Below are positions 36,828-47,225 of a DNA stretch of 64,000 nt, in pieces (the first letter of the stretch is position 1; the number at the start of each line of letters is the position of its first letter). The DNA is taken from positions 62,001-126,000 of the forward strand of contig VIIQ02000616.1 of the NCBI GenBank assembly GCA_007449985.2, in the 5' to 3' direction. Position numbers and translations under genes: made by a program. The notes below the pieces were generated by a model. It worked only from the letters and a program-made list of their open reading frames with translations, was not told the DNA's origin and searched no databases. The DNA comes from Desmodesmus armatus. Taxonomy: Eukaryota; Chlorophyta; Chlorophyceae; Sphaeropleales; Scenedesmaceae.

Positions 36828-37408
36828 TATTGAAGGTTACAGCTTTCCAAGCTAGTCCAGTCACCCCACTACAGCGTACTACATCGTGCAAGGATACTAT
36901 TGCGTCATACGTTTGACCGAGCTCATGCGGACATATGCGTTTGAGCAGGACAAGCTCAGAATAAATGCATATGATATAGTTACTACTATGTGTGCGGAGC
37001 TGCACACTGAACGACACCCAGTTTGAGAGCTGAGGTGTGGGACACTCACAAGACCAATGGGACACCAAGCGGCTCACCCTGATACTAGTGACATGCACTG
37101 TTTGACATGATTCTAGTATCATTAAATAGCTGCATTTATGCACAGCTGAAGGATATGCTTTTCAGCAGCATCCATCCCTGGAGTACCTTACAATGCCAGC
37201 AAATGTGTTTCCGGCTGTTGATGCCGTGACAGCCGAAGTTACCCTGTTATCTTTGTTTGTCTGAACATATAAGGATTCACCCTGACCCTGACCTGTAACA
37301 GAGCGAGGCTGAGCTCCTGTTGGTGCCACCAGGCAATTGAGCTTAAACGCTCAGAGACCCCGCTTCCAGCAATCACACGAGCAGTGATTCCAACACACTT
37401 CGACAACA
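36828..37408 (+). repeat. 5' LTR of the gag-only element
   Basis: 581 bp, starting TATTGAAGG and ending CGACAACA. A TATA-like CATATAAGG at 37265-37273 is a plausible core promoter for the element transcript. Confidence 0.9.
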
Positions 37409-37424
37409 GGTTATGAGCCCATCA
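37409..37424 (+). promoter_or_regulatory. Primer-binding site resembling a tRNA-Met anticodon arm complement
   Basis: Directly inside the 5' LTR lies GGTTATGAGCCCATCA. Its complement TGATGGGCTCATAACC reads like the anticodon stem and loop of a CAU-anticodon (Met) tRNA. Drosophila copia and some relatives prime from an internal fragment of initiator tRNA-Met rather than from its 3' end. The same mode is inferred here from position and sequence. Confidence 0.6.
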
Positions 37425-38723
37425 GGGGTCTCATTAGCTTAAGATAAGCGGCGGACAGCAACTCCCTGGACACAAGGGAAAGACATCGCCAAGGCATCGC
37501 GAGGAGCAAGGTCACGGACAAGACCTGCTACGTCAAGAACGACAAGCGATCAAGAACAAGATCGACAAGAACGACAAATCCTGACAACAGGTGAAGCCAG
37601 CACGCTTCCAGCTACCCCGAAGTGGTACAGCAGTAAAGACCCTGTTCAAGTGCAGCAGAAGGTCCAACGACAGGCTGCAACAGCCGGACAAGAAAGACAA
37701 GTTACGTTTACAGACAAGAACTACGTCTACAGCACAAGTTACGTGGACGCCAGGAAGAGGCTCCACCGTGCATCGACAACACCTTCAACAACGACGACGA
37801 CATCAAAGGCTACTTTGAGCCAGGTACACCACGTCATAAAAGGAGCAGTAACACTCCTTGTTTGTGCTCTACTGGGGACGCCCAGCAGCAGCAACCACCA
37901 CTGACAACCTCAAGCACAAGTACAAGTACGAGCTCAAATACAAGCACAAGCCCGAACACAAGCCCTAAGACAAGACAAGACAAGTGGTGCAACAGTCCAC
38001 CTCCAAGAAGAAGCACAAGCACATCTCTGTGCAAGCCCAAGACCGACAAAGAGCAAGCCGCTCAAGCCGCCAAACAAGCCCGACAAGCACGCCTTCACCA
38101 AGCTTCAAGTAGCCAAGTGCACATCCCACAAGTTGCAAGAAGACAAGGCAACACAAGTCTACCTACTGACAACTTGTCAGTCTTGAAGACTACCACCCCT
38201 GACAAGGAAGCCTTCAAGACGAAGCAAGAACACAAGGCCTATCGCCCCACAGGACAAGAAGCACAAGTGCTACACCCAAGCAACAAGAGGTGCAAGTGCT
38301 ACGCGAAGCACAAGAGTTTCAACAGCTACACCAAGGCACAAGAGGTCCAAGCAAGAGGACAAGGACATCCACACTAAACACAAGGTGACAACACATCCCT
38401 TGGAGACTGTACAATCTACACAAGTGGACACATCCTCAAGCGCCTACTCCACTACCACAAAGGACAAGAGCAAGACCCTCGACAAAAGAGCAAGAACAAG
38501 CCTCCAACCTACCTCAACAAGAGCAAGTTGAAGGACACTACCAACCCAAGGACTACACCTACATCAACAGCTACACTACACCAAGAACGGCTACACTCCG
38601 ACCCCTCCTACTACCCTCTACTTGACCTTCAAGATCAAGAGCAAGATTGACACCGTCTACAACGTGTAAGACCAAGTCAAGCACAAGAGCCAGTGCGCAG
38701 TTGTACATCTGTGTACATACAAG

Positions 38724-39434
38724 ATGACTGACATGACAAGATACGGCTTCAAGAAGCTAGGGGTCAGTAACTACCCCTCATGGAGCAAGCAAGTGAAGGG
38801 CATGCTAGCCACCAAGGGCTATCTACGAGCTCTTGCCGTTCCAGAAGATGACAACAGTGCACAAGCAAAGGGCCTCCTCATCATGTGTGTCGGAGACTGC
38901 CACCTGACTACTGTGGAGTCTGCCAACACCGCCAAAGATGCATGGGATGCTCTAGCCAACCTCTACCAGCAGCAAAGCAACGCCAACGTGCTAAGGTTGA
39001 AGAGAGAATTTGCCAACCTTGTGAAGACACGCGAAGAGAACATCACGACGTTCATGGCAAGAGTGAACGACTTGAAAGAGCAAATCCAGACTGCTACCGG
39101 CAACAACGTGGAGGGCACTGATGTGATATGCGCCATCCTGGACGCACTACCCTCTCGCTACGCCGTCATCAAGACCGTCATTGAAGCCATGCCCGCACTA
39201 CCTACCCTGTCTGATGTGACAGCCAAGCTACTGATGGTGGAGGCTGACCAGCCCCATGGAGACGAGGAAGCACACCTCAACATCAGTCAGAACAACAAGA
39301 GCGCCTACAACAAGGACAACCGGAAGTGCTACTATTGTGACAAGCAAGGACACATCAAGCGAAACTGTCGCAAGTACAAGGCCGACAACGCCAACAAGGA
39401 AGACTACCGTGGACTCACATACATTGCCCTCTGA
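38724..39434 (+). CDS. gag: Copia-type Gag polyprotein with CCHC zinc knuckle
   Basis: A single intact ORF of 236 aa. It begins MTDMTRYGFKKLGVSNYPSW, the typical start of copia-type Gag (UBN2/retrotran_gag family), followed by AKDAWDALANLYQQQSNANV and helical capsid-like sequence (VICAILDALPSRYAVIKTVI), and ends with a zinc knuckle CYYCDKQGHIKRNC (C-x2-C-x4-H-x4-C) and a basic tail. Gag forms the virus-like particle that packages the element RNA. The ORF stops right after the knuckle, with no fused protease or polymerase. The initiating Met at 38724 is preceded by an A/C-rich leader. Confidence 0.9.
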   Translation: MTDMTRYGFKKLGVSNYPSWSKQVKGMLATKGYLRALAVPEDDNSAQAKGLLIMCVGDCHLTTVESANTAKDAWDALANLYQQQSNANVLRLKREFANLVKTREENITTFMARVNDLKEQIQTATGNNVEGTDVICAILDALPSRYAVIKTVIEAMPALPTLSDVTAKLLMVEADQPHGDEEAHLNISQNNKSAYNKDNRKCYYCDKQGHIKRNCRKYKADNANKEDYRGLTYIAL

Positions 39435-40008
39435 GGAATGGTTCAACATTGTGTCAAGCGCACACCCAAGAAGACCGTATACAATGAGGATAACTACCGT
39501 GGACACCTGCAAGGCTATACCCCTTCAGTCAAGTGAAGAAGGGAGTGCTACGCAACTTACAGGAAGTACTATTTCCTGAGGCTTACAAGCCGTGGGAGTG
39601 ATGACAAGCCGTGGGAGCGACAAAGAGAGGTTCAGACCTCATACTATACACCATGAAGATGCTGACAGCAGCGGGTTCATAAGGAGTACCTACCCCTTTG
39701 ACAGGAGCATATGCATGCAAGTGAAGGTGCCTACTCATAGGCCTACCTCAAGACATGGTTGCATGACAAATGATGCTGCCAACGGTATGACATGCAGAGT
39801 AAGCATGTGGTATGCAGTGACATGATATGCATGACATGAGACGAAAATGCAGAGGTGAACACCATGGAAGTTGGCCCTGTCAAGTACAGACCGCCACTAC
39901 AGCAATCACTGTGTATGTGATTGGCTAGGCAAATCCATTTGCGTGTTGTGACCCTCTATGACTAGACTAAGCAGCATATGATGCTGTAGTGTGATGACTG
40001 CGTGGGAG

Positions 40009-40589
40009 TATTGAAGGTTACAGCTTTCCAAGCTAGTCCAGTCACCCCACTACAGCGTACTACATCGTGCAAGGATACTATTGCGTCATACGTTTGACCG
40101 AGCTCATGCGGACATATGCGTTTGAGCAGGACAAGCTCAGAATAAATGCATATGATATAGTTACTACTATGTGTGCGGAGCTGCACACTGAACGACACCC
40201 AGTTTGAGAGCTGAGGTGTGGGACACTCACAAGACCAATGGGACACCAAGCGGCTCACCCTGATACTAGTGACATGCACTGTTTGACATGATTCTAGTAT
40301 CATTAAATAGCTGCATTTATGCACAGCTGAAGGATATGCTTTTCAGCAGCATCCATCCCTGGAGTACCTTACAATGCCAGCAAATGTGTTTCCGGCTGTT
40401 GATGCCGTGACAGCCGAAGTTACCCTGTTATCTTTGTTTGTCTGAACATATAAGGATTCACCCTGACCCTGACCTGTAACAGAGCGAGGCTGAGCTCCTG
40501 TTGGTGCCACCAGGCAATTGAGCTTAAACGCTCAGAGACCCCGCTTCCAGCAATCACACGAGCAGTGATTCCAACACACTTCGACAACA
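40009..40589 (+). repeat. 3' LTR of the gag-only element
   Basis: 581 bp, same ends and, as far as I can read, same sequence as the 5' LTR at 36828-37408. Confidence 0.9.
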
Positions 40590-40594
40590 GGGCC

Positions 40595-41351
40595 CAGCCG
40601 AGATGGCCATAGGCCTCTTGTTAAATAAGGCAATTGATCCAGTCAGTAAGGCACTTGACTGATTGAGGCACTCGATCAACTGTTACATTGTCACTTGATC
40701 TGTCAGATCAAGTGACTTGCCGTCCAAGCTGCTGGTGCTGGTGTGGGCAAGACACACAGCGTGAGGCATTGTGTACCAAGCAGCAGAAGCAGACCAGAAG
40801 CAATGGTGCTCAACCTCACTTTTCACAGAAGCTCTGCATGCCCTTGTTCAAACAGTGAAGAGTTGTCAACATCCATGCTGCAACACTGTCTTGTGCATGC
40901 GATGGCATTTGCTGAGCGCCCTTGCAGTGTGCAGCGGTCAAAGCTTGCAGGAATTGCCCTTGTCTCTGTCGGGGCAACATCTGCTCATGAAAACATGTAC
41001 ATCGTATGCCTAGTGCAGGGCCCAGCAATGCCATGCTATATTATATGATATTCAATATCACTGAGTGAAAGGCTGACATGATCTCTTTGAGCTTCATAGC
41101 TACAGGTGTAACATTGCACAACACATTGCAGATGCCAGCTCCAAAGCCAGCCCCACACAAGCACCTTGGCGCGTGCTGCTGGATACGCCCAAGATGGCGT
41201 ACTACATCCTTAAGGATGCACTACATCCTTAAGAATGAGGATGAGCTTCAGCTTCACACCCTCTGAGAAGGTTAAAAGTGATGAACGACACTGTGCAGCA
41301 GCGACTCTTGATGCAGGTGCTTATGCAGGTGTTCTTTTGGTTTGCATGCAG
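40595..41351. other. Repeat-rich spacer upstream of coiled-coil gene tail
   Basis: Holds CAAGTGAC/TTGATC-rich sequence (40630-40735) related to 34330-34440 and 44193-44270, and a 45-bp block at 41054-41098 (AGTGAAAGGCTGACATGA...) that recurs at 60937-60980. Earlier exons of the gene at 41352 may lie here but could not be fixed. Confidence 0.4.
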
Positions 41352-41679
41352 GAACTGTATGAGAGGCTGGTGGAGGCAGAGCGCCAGCGTGCTGAGGCAG
41401 AGAAGGCACGTGGAGACGACCTGCGCGAGATTGCCCTGAGGCTGGCGTCAGGCAAGAAGGGTGAGTGAACAATGCTCAGCAAGCTGTCCATTATGCTAGT
41501 CAGCAACCCCTGAAAGCGAGTGTTTGTTTTCTGTTGCAGAGGACGTGGTGATCCCTCCCTCACCAGCGGCAGTTGACGAGGCGCCAGCTGATGAGAACAA
41601 GGAGTCTACACCACAGCCTGGTGCAGCACCTCACACACAGCGCGAGGCACGATCAAGCAGCACGGCAAGCACAAGGTAA
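41352..41679 (+). CDS. C-terminal exons of a coiled-coil protein (5' part not found)
   Basis: Two exons in phase: 41352-41460 and 41540-41679. The first encodes a strongly charged coiled coil (ELYERLVEAERQRAEAEKAR); the second a Pro/Glu/Ala-rich tail (EDVVIPPSPAAVDEAPADEN) and ends at TAA, or splices on at an overlapping GT. The last 15 residues (HTQREARSSSTASTR) fall in sequence resembling dispersed repeats at 34550 and 40750, so the stop may be repeat-derived. The upstream exons are unknown; family not recognised. Confidence 0.4.
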
Positions 41680-41916
41680 TAAGATGCAACAGATTTTGCC
41701 CTTGAACAGTGACTCTTGGCAATTTTTCACCCTTTTCACCTCACCGCCGAACACCAAAAAAAGTCACGTCACAGAATGAGCCACAACTTTGCACATTTGC
41801 TGCACATGTGCCCACAAGACAAATGCACACACAAACAATCGTCCCACACAGTGGCGTCATGCACAACCACCAGCGCCCAACTGTCACCAAGTCAAATCCT
41901 AGCAACCGCCGACCAG

Positions 41917-43657
41917 TCACGCGTCATCGGAATCACTATCCAGACCACAAGACAGGTGCTGGTCATGGTGCAGGAGATCACCATGCCAGCACAGCTGCTC
42001 ACCTGCACGCAGCTCGCGCGCAGCAGCATCAGTCATCACCTGCAAATCAGCAGCAGGCTCAGTCTGCTGAACGGGATGCCAGGGACGACGGATCTGCGTG
42101 TTGCGCTCATACGCCAACTCGCGCACAGCAGGCCTGTTGTCCACTAACGACCCAACAGTGACACCACGTTCACGCGCATCATCAACAAGCTGCAGCAGCA
42201 CCTCATCATCACGATCAACCTCAGCAGAAGGCACACCCGCAAACGACAGCCTGGATGCTGCAACAGCACCATCCTTGAACAACACAGCTGCCACACCCGC
42301 TGGTGTCACATTGAAAGGCATGCATGCAGACAACCACACCACCTCTGAGCGTGTGCTGTCCATGCCCTGCCCCATGTATGGCACCGCCCAGCCAGCATCA
42401 AAGTAGTACTGGCCAGAAGCGATCATGGCATAGCCGATAGCTGCCAGGGACACCTTCAGCCTAGCACGCAGCTCAAACTCACGATATGTAACAGCACGCT
42501 CCATGATGTTGTGCTGTGTGAGAGCCACCCTGTGCTTGAGGGCAGAGCCATGCAGCCGCATCAAGTGCTCTCCCTCTTCCAACTCAAGCGGCGTGACATT
42601 GTGCAGCATCTCTCGATACTCCTGCCGGCCCTTGCACTTGCGTGCATACCCTATCAAACCCTCCCATGTGTGCAGCCCCTTGTTGGCGGCCTTCTTCATG
42701 CACACACTGCAGTGCAGGTCAGCATAGCCAGCCACATGCTCTGCCAGCCAAGCCATCAGCTCATGCTTGATTTTGACGCTGCTGCTGCTGCGCTTTTTCA
42801 GCACACCCTGCACATGCAGGTGCTTGAACGCATCGCCGCGCTCAGTGCACATACACCCAGCCTTGCACCGCTCACGCACAAAGGACGCTGCAGCATCATA
42901 CACTTCCCAGGGGATGTCGCCCCCTGGCACCACAATGGTGACGCTGCAAGTCAGCACACGGTCCTTGCCTCTGCACACATCGCTGTCCTCACTGTCTGAA
43001 GGTGGTGCATCACGGTCTGGCGGACGGCGCTGTCGCCGCAGCTCTGCTTTGAGGAACTCCGCACCTGCAGACCTGCACAGCAACAGTGCATGCAGCAGTG
43101 CGTGGAATCAGTCAGTGTACCAGATGCAGCAGAGCATATCATGGGTGCTGCACCAAACCGTTCAGGCTGTGCTGCTGAGCACCTGCTGCTAGGCAGCACA
43201 GTAGTGGCTGAGATGCGGTTCCGTTTGGCCAGTGCACGTATACTGGTGACAAACAACGTGTACATGGGTTGTAGATAACACACCTGCGCTTCTGTTGACG
43301 CGTGCGTGGGGCAGCACGTTGTTTGCGCTGTGCTGCTGTTGCCTGTTGCTTCTTCTTCTTTGCAGCCTGTTGCTTGCGCGGCTTGGCAAATGGTCTGCCA
43401 GCAGCCTGCACAGTCAATCGCATCGCTTAGATGCTTGGTCCGTATCGGAGCAGGCCATGCGGAACACTGCAAGCAGCCCAACACACCTTGCGAGGACGCC
43501 CTCTGATACCGCGATTCTGCTCGGCTTTGAGCTCAGCTTCGTCAACATTGGGGTCGCTGTATACAGAATCAGACTGCCCGGCCTCTGCCTGGCTGCCACC
43601 CGTGTCGGAGGTGCCATCCGACTCTGAACCGGCACAGGCAGCTCGTGTGCGCACCAT
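41917..43657 (-). CDS. Replitron transposase, Rep-type HUH endonuclease (Y1)
   Basis: Three exons in phase: 43657-43487, 43405-43284, 43072-41917; 482 aa. Exon 1 is acidic and Ser-rich with an AT-hook-like GIRGRPRK; exon 2 is very basic (KPRKQQAAKKKKQQ), a likely nuclear signal. Exon 3 holds the Rep domain: RVLTCSVTIVVPGGD (motif 1 strand), FKHLHVQGVLKKR (HUH motif, His182-Leu-His184, followed by the QG usual in CRESS-type Reps), and GLIGYARKCKGR (motif 3, Tyr240-x-x-Lys243). The HUH histidines bind the divalent metal, and the single Tyr would cleave single-stranded DNA and form a 5' phosphotyrosine. A C-terminal region (RAVTYREFELRARLKVSLAA, ARERGVTVGSLVDNRPAVRE) has no helicase motifs; Replitron transposases carry a second domain of uncertain function here. 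The reading frame is intact, so the copy may be active. Confidence 0.8.
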
Positions 43658-43988
43658 GCGAATGCTGACAGTAATATATGCAACAACTGTACAACGAAGT
43701 TGTGTTTGCCGATGTGGGAAGTCTAGACAAATACCACACCAGTTCCGACACGACACAGTCAGCCGGAGCATGTAGCGTTGACCGAGCGGTTGCTGTAACT
43801 GTCGACGTCCGATGTTCAGCAAGCGAAGCCGCTGGCCTTGCTGGTATTGTGGATATATCACTGAATTGCGTTCTGCATGTACGACATTTTCCCGCCCTTA
43901 GACCGAAAGTGATTTTTCCTCCATCGCACACCGCGCATCATCCCGCCCAACCCAGCATGCTGCGATTCTCACATACATATGCACCCGT

Positions 43989-44145
43989 TGGTGGCGCCTC
44001 GGCTTCGCCTCGGCGCCACCACAGCATGCACGGGCAGGCGGTACAGTTTGACCAGCCCCCAGCAGCAGCACACCGCATCGGGGTGAATTGATGAGGGGGG
44101 CATCGGCGTGCCTGCGGCAGGCCGATGCAGCACGCGCCGCGGCGC
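43989..44145. other. Cluster of three strong hairpins or palindromes next to the HUH transposase gene
   Basis: Hairpin 1: 10-bp stem TGGTGGCGCC/GGCGCCACCA (43989-43998 and 44012-44021) with a 13-nt loop. Hairpin 2: 8-bp stem GCATCGGC/GCCGATGC (44100-44107 and 44121-44128) with an inner CTGC/GCAG pair. Palindrome 3: GCGCCGCGGCGC (44134-44145). They lie upstream of the transposase start and inside the putative element end. HUH endonucleases often recognise hairpins near the nick site, so an origin or terminus role is a reasonable inference. Confidence 0.6.
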
Positions 44146-44192
44146 GGCTCTGCGTCGCCGCACTTTTCCCACCCCCACCTTTGTTCACCCTT

Positions 44193-44270
44193 TTTTCACT
44201 TGATATAGTGCCTCTTGGCACTTCACTTGATGTAGTGACCCTTGGCACTTCACTTGGTCAAGTGACTGTG
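44193..44270. repeat. Tandem repeat of about 28 bp, 2.5 copies
   Basis: Units of the form TTCACTTGATGTAGTGACCC followed by CTTGGCA repeat head to tail with small changes. They sit at the putative right end of the Replitron-type element and share the AGTGAC..CTTGGCA motif with its left end. Confidence 0.75.
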
Positions 44271-45260
44271 GGTGTTTTTTTATGGTGGTGGTTGCTGCAG
44301 GTGCTGGTGCAGGTGTTGGTGCGTCTGCTGCGGTGAAGCCAAAGGGAACTCCATTCAACCAAAACTACGTGGGAATACGTGGAATACGCAAGAATACGCG
44401 TGCGTAATACGTGCATCGCGAGCCACGTTTTGCTGATTGTGGTGTCAGACAGCCCATTTGTGCAAGAAATATACTGGAGAGCCTTCCAAAACGTGGAAGA
44501 ACGAATATCTCGAAATCCGCGAAGGCACGTAGAGCCGCACAAGGATCCGCGGACAACTTGCTCAAACGAGGCCCCAAAATGCGGAAAGGGTATAAAAATG
44601 TTTCAGTTCCACTTTGAATGTCTGAGAGGAACTGCTTTATAACCCGTTGCAGAAGCTTTGTCGCGCAGGACTCAGTTGCAGAACGTTCAGAACGTCCGAA
44701 CGTGACAGCAACAGATGGCGCTGAAACTCTGCTGGATATTGATCAGATAAACCTTTTGCTATCTGCACGTTTGAATCTCGTTCAGATGGCCTGTGGGTGA
44801 ACACGAAGGGCAAGTGTTCCCATCATGCTGGTGTAGCATCACCGTTTGGCCACATGAGTGCGTTTACAGGGTTTCAAACTATCATACATGCATTTGAGCA
44901 GCTTTTGGCTTCTGAGAAGCGCCAGTAGGGGTGTCTGTGGCATGATATCACGGTCTGCTCCAGAGTGTGAGATCTGACCACATGCACATCTGCTGTCAAT
45001 TCCAGAACGTCCAAGATGTTGAACTACACCTTTTGCACGCAATTGTTTTCCGTTGTAACGTTATGGGGGTACGTGTTGGTTGGGGCACGACAAAGCTTCT
45101 GCAACGGGTGTGTAGCACTTAAAGGTGGGGGTGCCGGTGTTGCCGGGTGTAGTGCAGCACAACAGGTGGCAGACCTGCCGAACAAGGGGAGAGAGGGGGG
45201 AGAGGGCAAGGGGTGTTCTAGGGGTCTGCCCTGCTCAGGTGCTGCTGCACTCCTCATGCA
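44271..45260. other. Region with a 22-bp inverted repeat pair, no gene seen
   Basis: ACCCGTTGCAGAAGCTTTGTCG at 44642-44663 recurs inverted at 45086-45107, enclosing 0.42 kb. It could be a short MITE or a relic. Open frames here are short and unsupported. Confidence 0.5.
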
Positions 45261-45265
45261 CTAAG

Positions 45266-45609
45266 TGTTGTGGTTACGGCAGTAGCCTGAGAGTAGCGTA
45301 TCCTGTGGGAAGCGTGGACGGTGCTGGACTGTCGCTAAGATGCAGCATGCATGCACTTTGGGCTTCTGTCTAGCCTGTAAGGAGCTGATATAGACCAGAC
45401 ACCTAGGTAGCCAGCGTGCCCTCAGCCGAGCATGATGGGAGAACTGTACTTGGTTCGCAACTGTTGGTTTACACGTAATACGACGACCAAAGAAGACAGC
45501 CTCCTCGAGCACATACATTGCGGAACCTATATAGTCCGCAAGAGCTCGATCGTAAACCATGAAGGTCAACGGAAGGCCGCGCCATACTGTCGACCTTAAA
45601 CTCGAAACA
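45266..45609 (+). repeat. 5' LTR of the TRIM element
   Basis: 344 bp; partner at 46877-47220. Confidence 0.85.
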
Positions 45610-46876
45610 CGCCGCCCCCTTCAACAGGGGCAATGCCCACATTGCCAAGGAGCAAGGTGCCATATGACATAACAACAGGAAGCACGGGGTGGGAGCATGA
45701 AAAAAAGAGAGACACACCAACGCATTGGGTGCCCCAAATGCGTTATTAGAGGGAATGGGTGGGACCAGAGGGTGAGATCAAGAGGCAAGGGCAAAGCCAT
45801 GATGATTAAAGGGGTGAGGTGGCCAACACAACAAACCTAAGCATACTCAAGCAACAACAACAACAACTGAAGGGAGCCAAAGGAACCGAGCCCAAGGCGC
45901 CAATCCAGGAGTGGCTTTCGCCACAGTGGCCACAACCGGGGGTGTCAGCAGGCTACCAATGCACCACGAACACAAGGACCACATTGCACTGCGCTTCCAT
46001 GTGACTTCAATGCCAAGAAGGGAGACACAAGCACGCCATGAGGACTGAGCGGCCAACCCAGTAGCCTCGACCACAGTGTGACCAAATAGGTGACATTTAA
46101 CACCTACCCACCATTTGATGTGTGTCCAAGTCGGGCAACACATTCACCTGCCAAAAGCCAGATCAACAGTAACCTGACCTAGGCTGCCCATAGAGTAGCC
46201 TCACCCAAAACAACAGTGGTAGAGGGATCTCTGTGGGGAAGCCCGCACACAAGGACTCTACTAAGGCCGTCCCAAGCATTACGCGAGGCGCCCAGTGTTG
46301 TGCATCAGGGCTTGTCCAACCTCGCAAAGAACCTAACAACACTGAAGTTGACAAGAGGCCTGTAGCACAGCAAGGAGACGCTTGCTCATGCCAACCACAC
46401 CAACACACTCACAAGGCCAGCCTGTCTGGGCTCAACAGCAAGGCATCAGGGCCACAGCAGCCAAGGGGAATCCCGCATAGACCGTGTAGTCACCTTGTGC
46501 TGGGTCCAGCAGACGGGACAAAGGGAAAGCAACCAACATCACAACTGCAACCAGGCAGAAAGCAGCAAACCATGTCAGCATAGGCCTGGAGCAGAAAGGG
46601 GTCAGCAAGCAGCAACTGAGCATACCAAGCCAACACATTCCACCGCTGGCAAGCAAACTAGCGCCATCAAACTGCACATGCAAGCAATGAGGGGTAAATA
46701 CCGACACTCAAAGAAGCTGCATGGGGAGCCGAAAGGCGTGTCGGAACAGCTCGCGACAAAGTGCGGAAGGCTTAGTCAGCTTCAGCAACTGCGATGCCGA
46801 ACACCAGGGAAGCTGTAGCATCATCGAAACAATCCAGCATCGTAGGCAAGGGAGGGGATGTCAAGCCGCTACCACT

Positions 46877-47220
46877 TGTTGTGGTTACGGCAGTAGCCTG
46901 AGAGTAGCGTATCCTGTGGGAAGCGTGGACGGTGCTGGACTGCCGCTAAGATGCAGCATGCATGCACTTTGGGCTTCTGTCTAGCCTGTAAGGAGCTGAT
47001 ATAGACCAGACACCTCGGTAGCCAGCGTGCCCTCAGCTGAGCATGATGGGAGAACTGTACTTGGTTCGCAACTGTTGGTTTACACGTAATACGACGACCA
47101 AAGAAGACAGCCTCCTCGAGCACATACATTGCGGAACCTATATAGTCCGCAAGAGCTCGATCGTAAACCATGAAGGTCAACGGAAGGCCGCGCCATACTG
47201 TCGACCTTAAACTCGTAACA
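46877..47220 (+). repeat. 3' LTR of the TRIM element
   Basis: 344 bp; differs from the 5' LTR at roughly four sites, for example a C in place of T near 46942 and A/T near the end. Confidence 0.85.
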
Positions 47221-47225
47221 CTAAG

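Larger units (their letters stand above)
36823..40594 (+). mobile_element. Gag-only copia-type LTR retrotransposon (TR-GAG-like), complete with target duplication
   Basis: Two LTRs of 581 bp (36828-37408 and 40009-40589) that appear identical by eye flank an interior of 2.6 kb. A 5-bp GGGCC lies immediately outside each end (36823-36827 and 40590-40594), the expected target-site duplication. The interior contains a primer-binding site, a long A/C-rich leader, one gag ORF and a purine-rich stretch (GCGTGGGAG) before the 3' LTR, but no protease, integrase, reverse transcriptase or RNase H. This matches non-autonomous TR-GAG elements, which depend on an autonomous copia partner. LTR identity implies a very recent insertion. 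Confidence 0.9.
41709..44252 (-). mobile_element. Replitron-type transposon encoding a single-tyrosine HUH endonuclease
   Basis: Built around a 482-aa Rep-type HUH protein with no helicase domain, which sets it apart from Helitrons and fits Replitrons, described in green algae. Boundaries are inferred: a direct repeat TTCACCCTTTT(TT)CAC occurs at 41726-41740 and 44184-44199, and a neighbouring AGTGACTCTTGGCA-type motif occurs once at the left (41709-41722) and twice at the right (about 44211-44225 and 44235-44252). Replitrons are reported to have short direct repeats at or near their termini. No inverted ends or obvious target duplication are seen. Three strong palindromes lie between the gene and the right end. 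Confidence 0.65.
45261..47225 (+). mobile_element. TRIM-type small LTR retrotransposon, complete with target duplication
   Basis: Two 344-bp LTRs (45266-45609 and 46877-47220), each starting TGTTGTGG and ending in AACA, flank a 1267-bp interior. CTAAG is duplicated immediately outside (45261-45265 and 47221-47225). The LTRs differ at only about four positions by eye. A purine-rich tract (GCAAGGGAGGGGATG) lies before the 3' LTR. The interior encodes no recognisable gag or pol; open frames near 46233-46818 show no family resemblance. Orientation is inferred from the purine tract. Confidence 0.85.
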
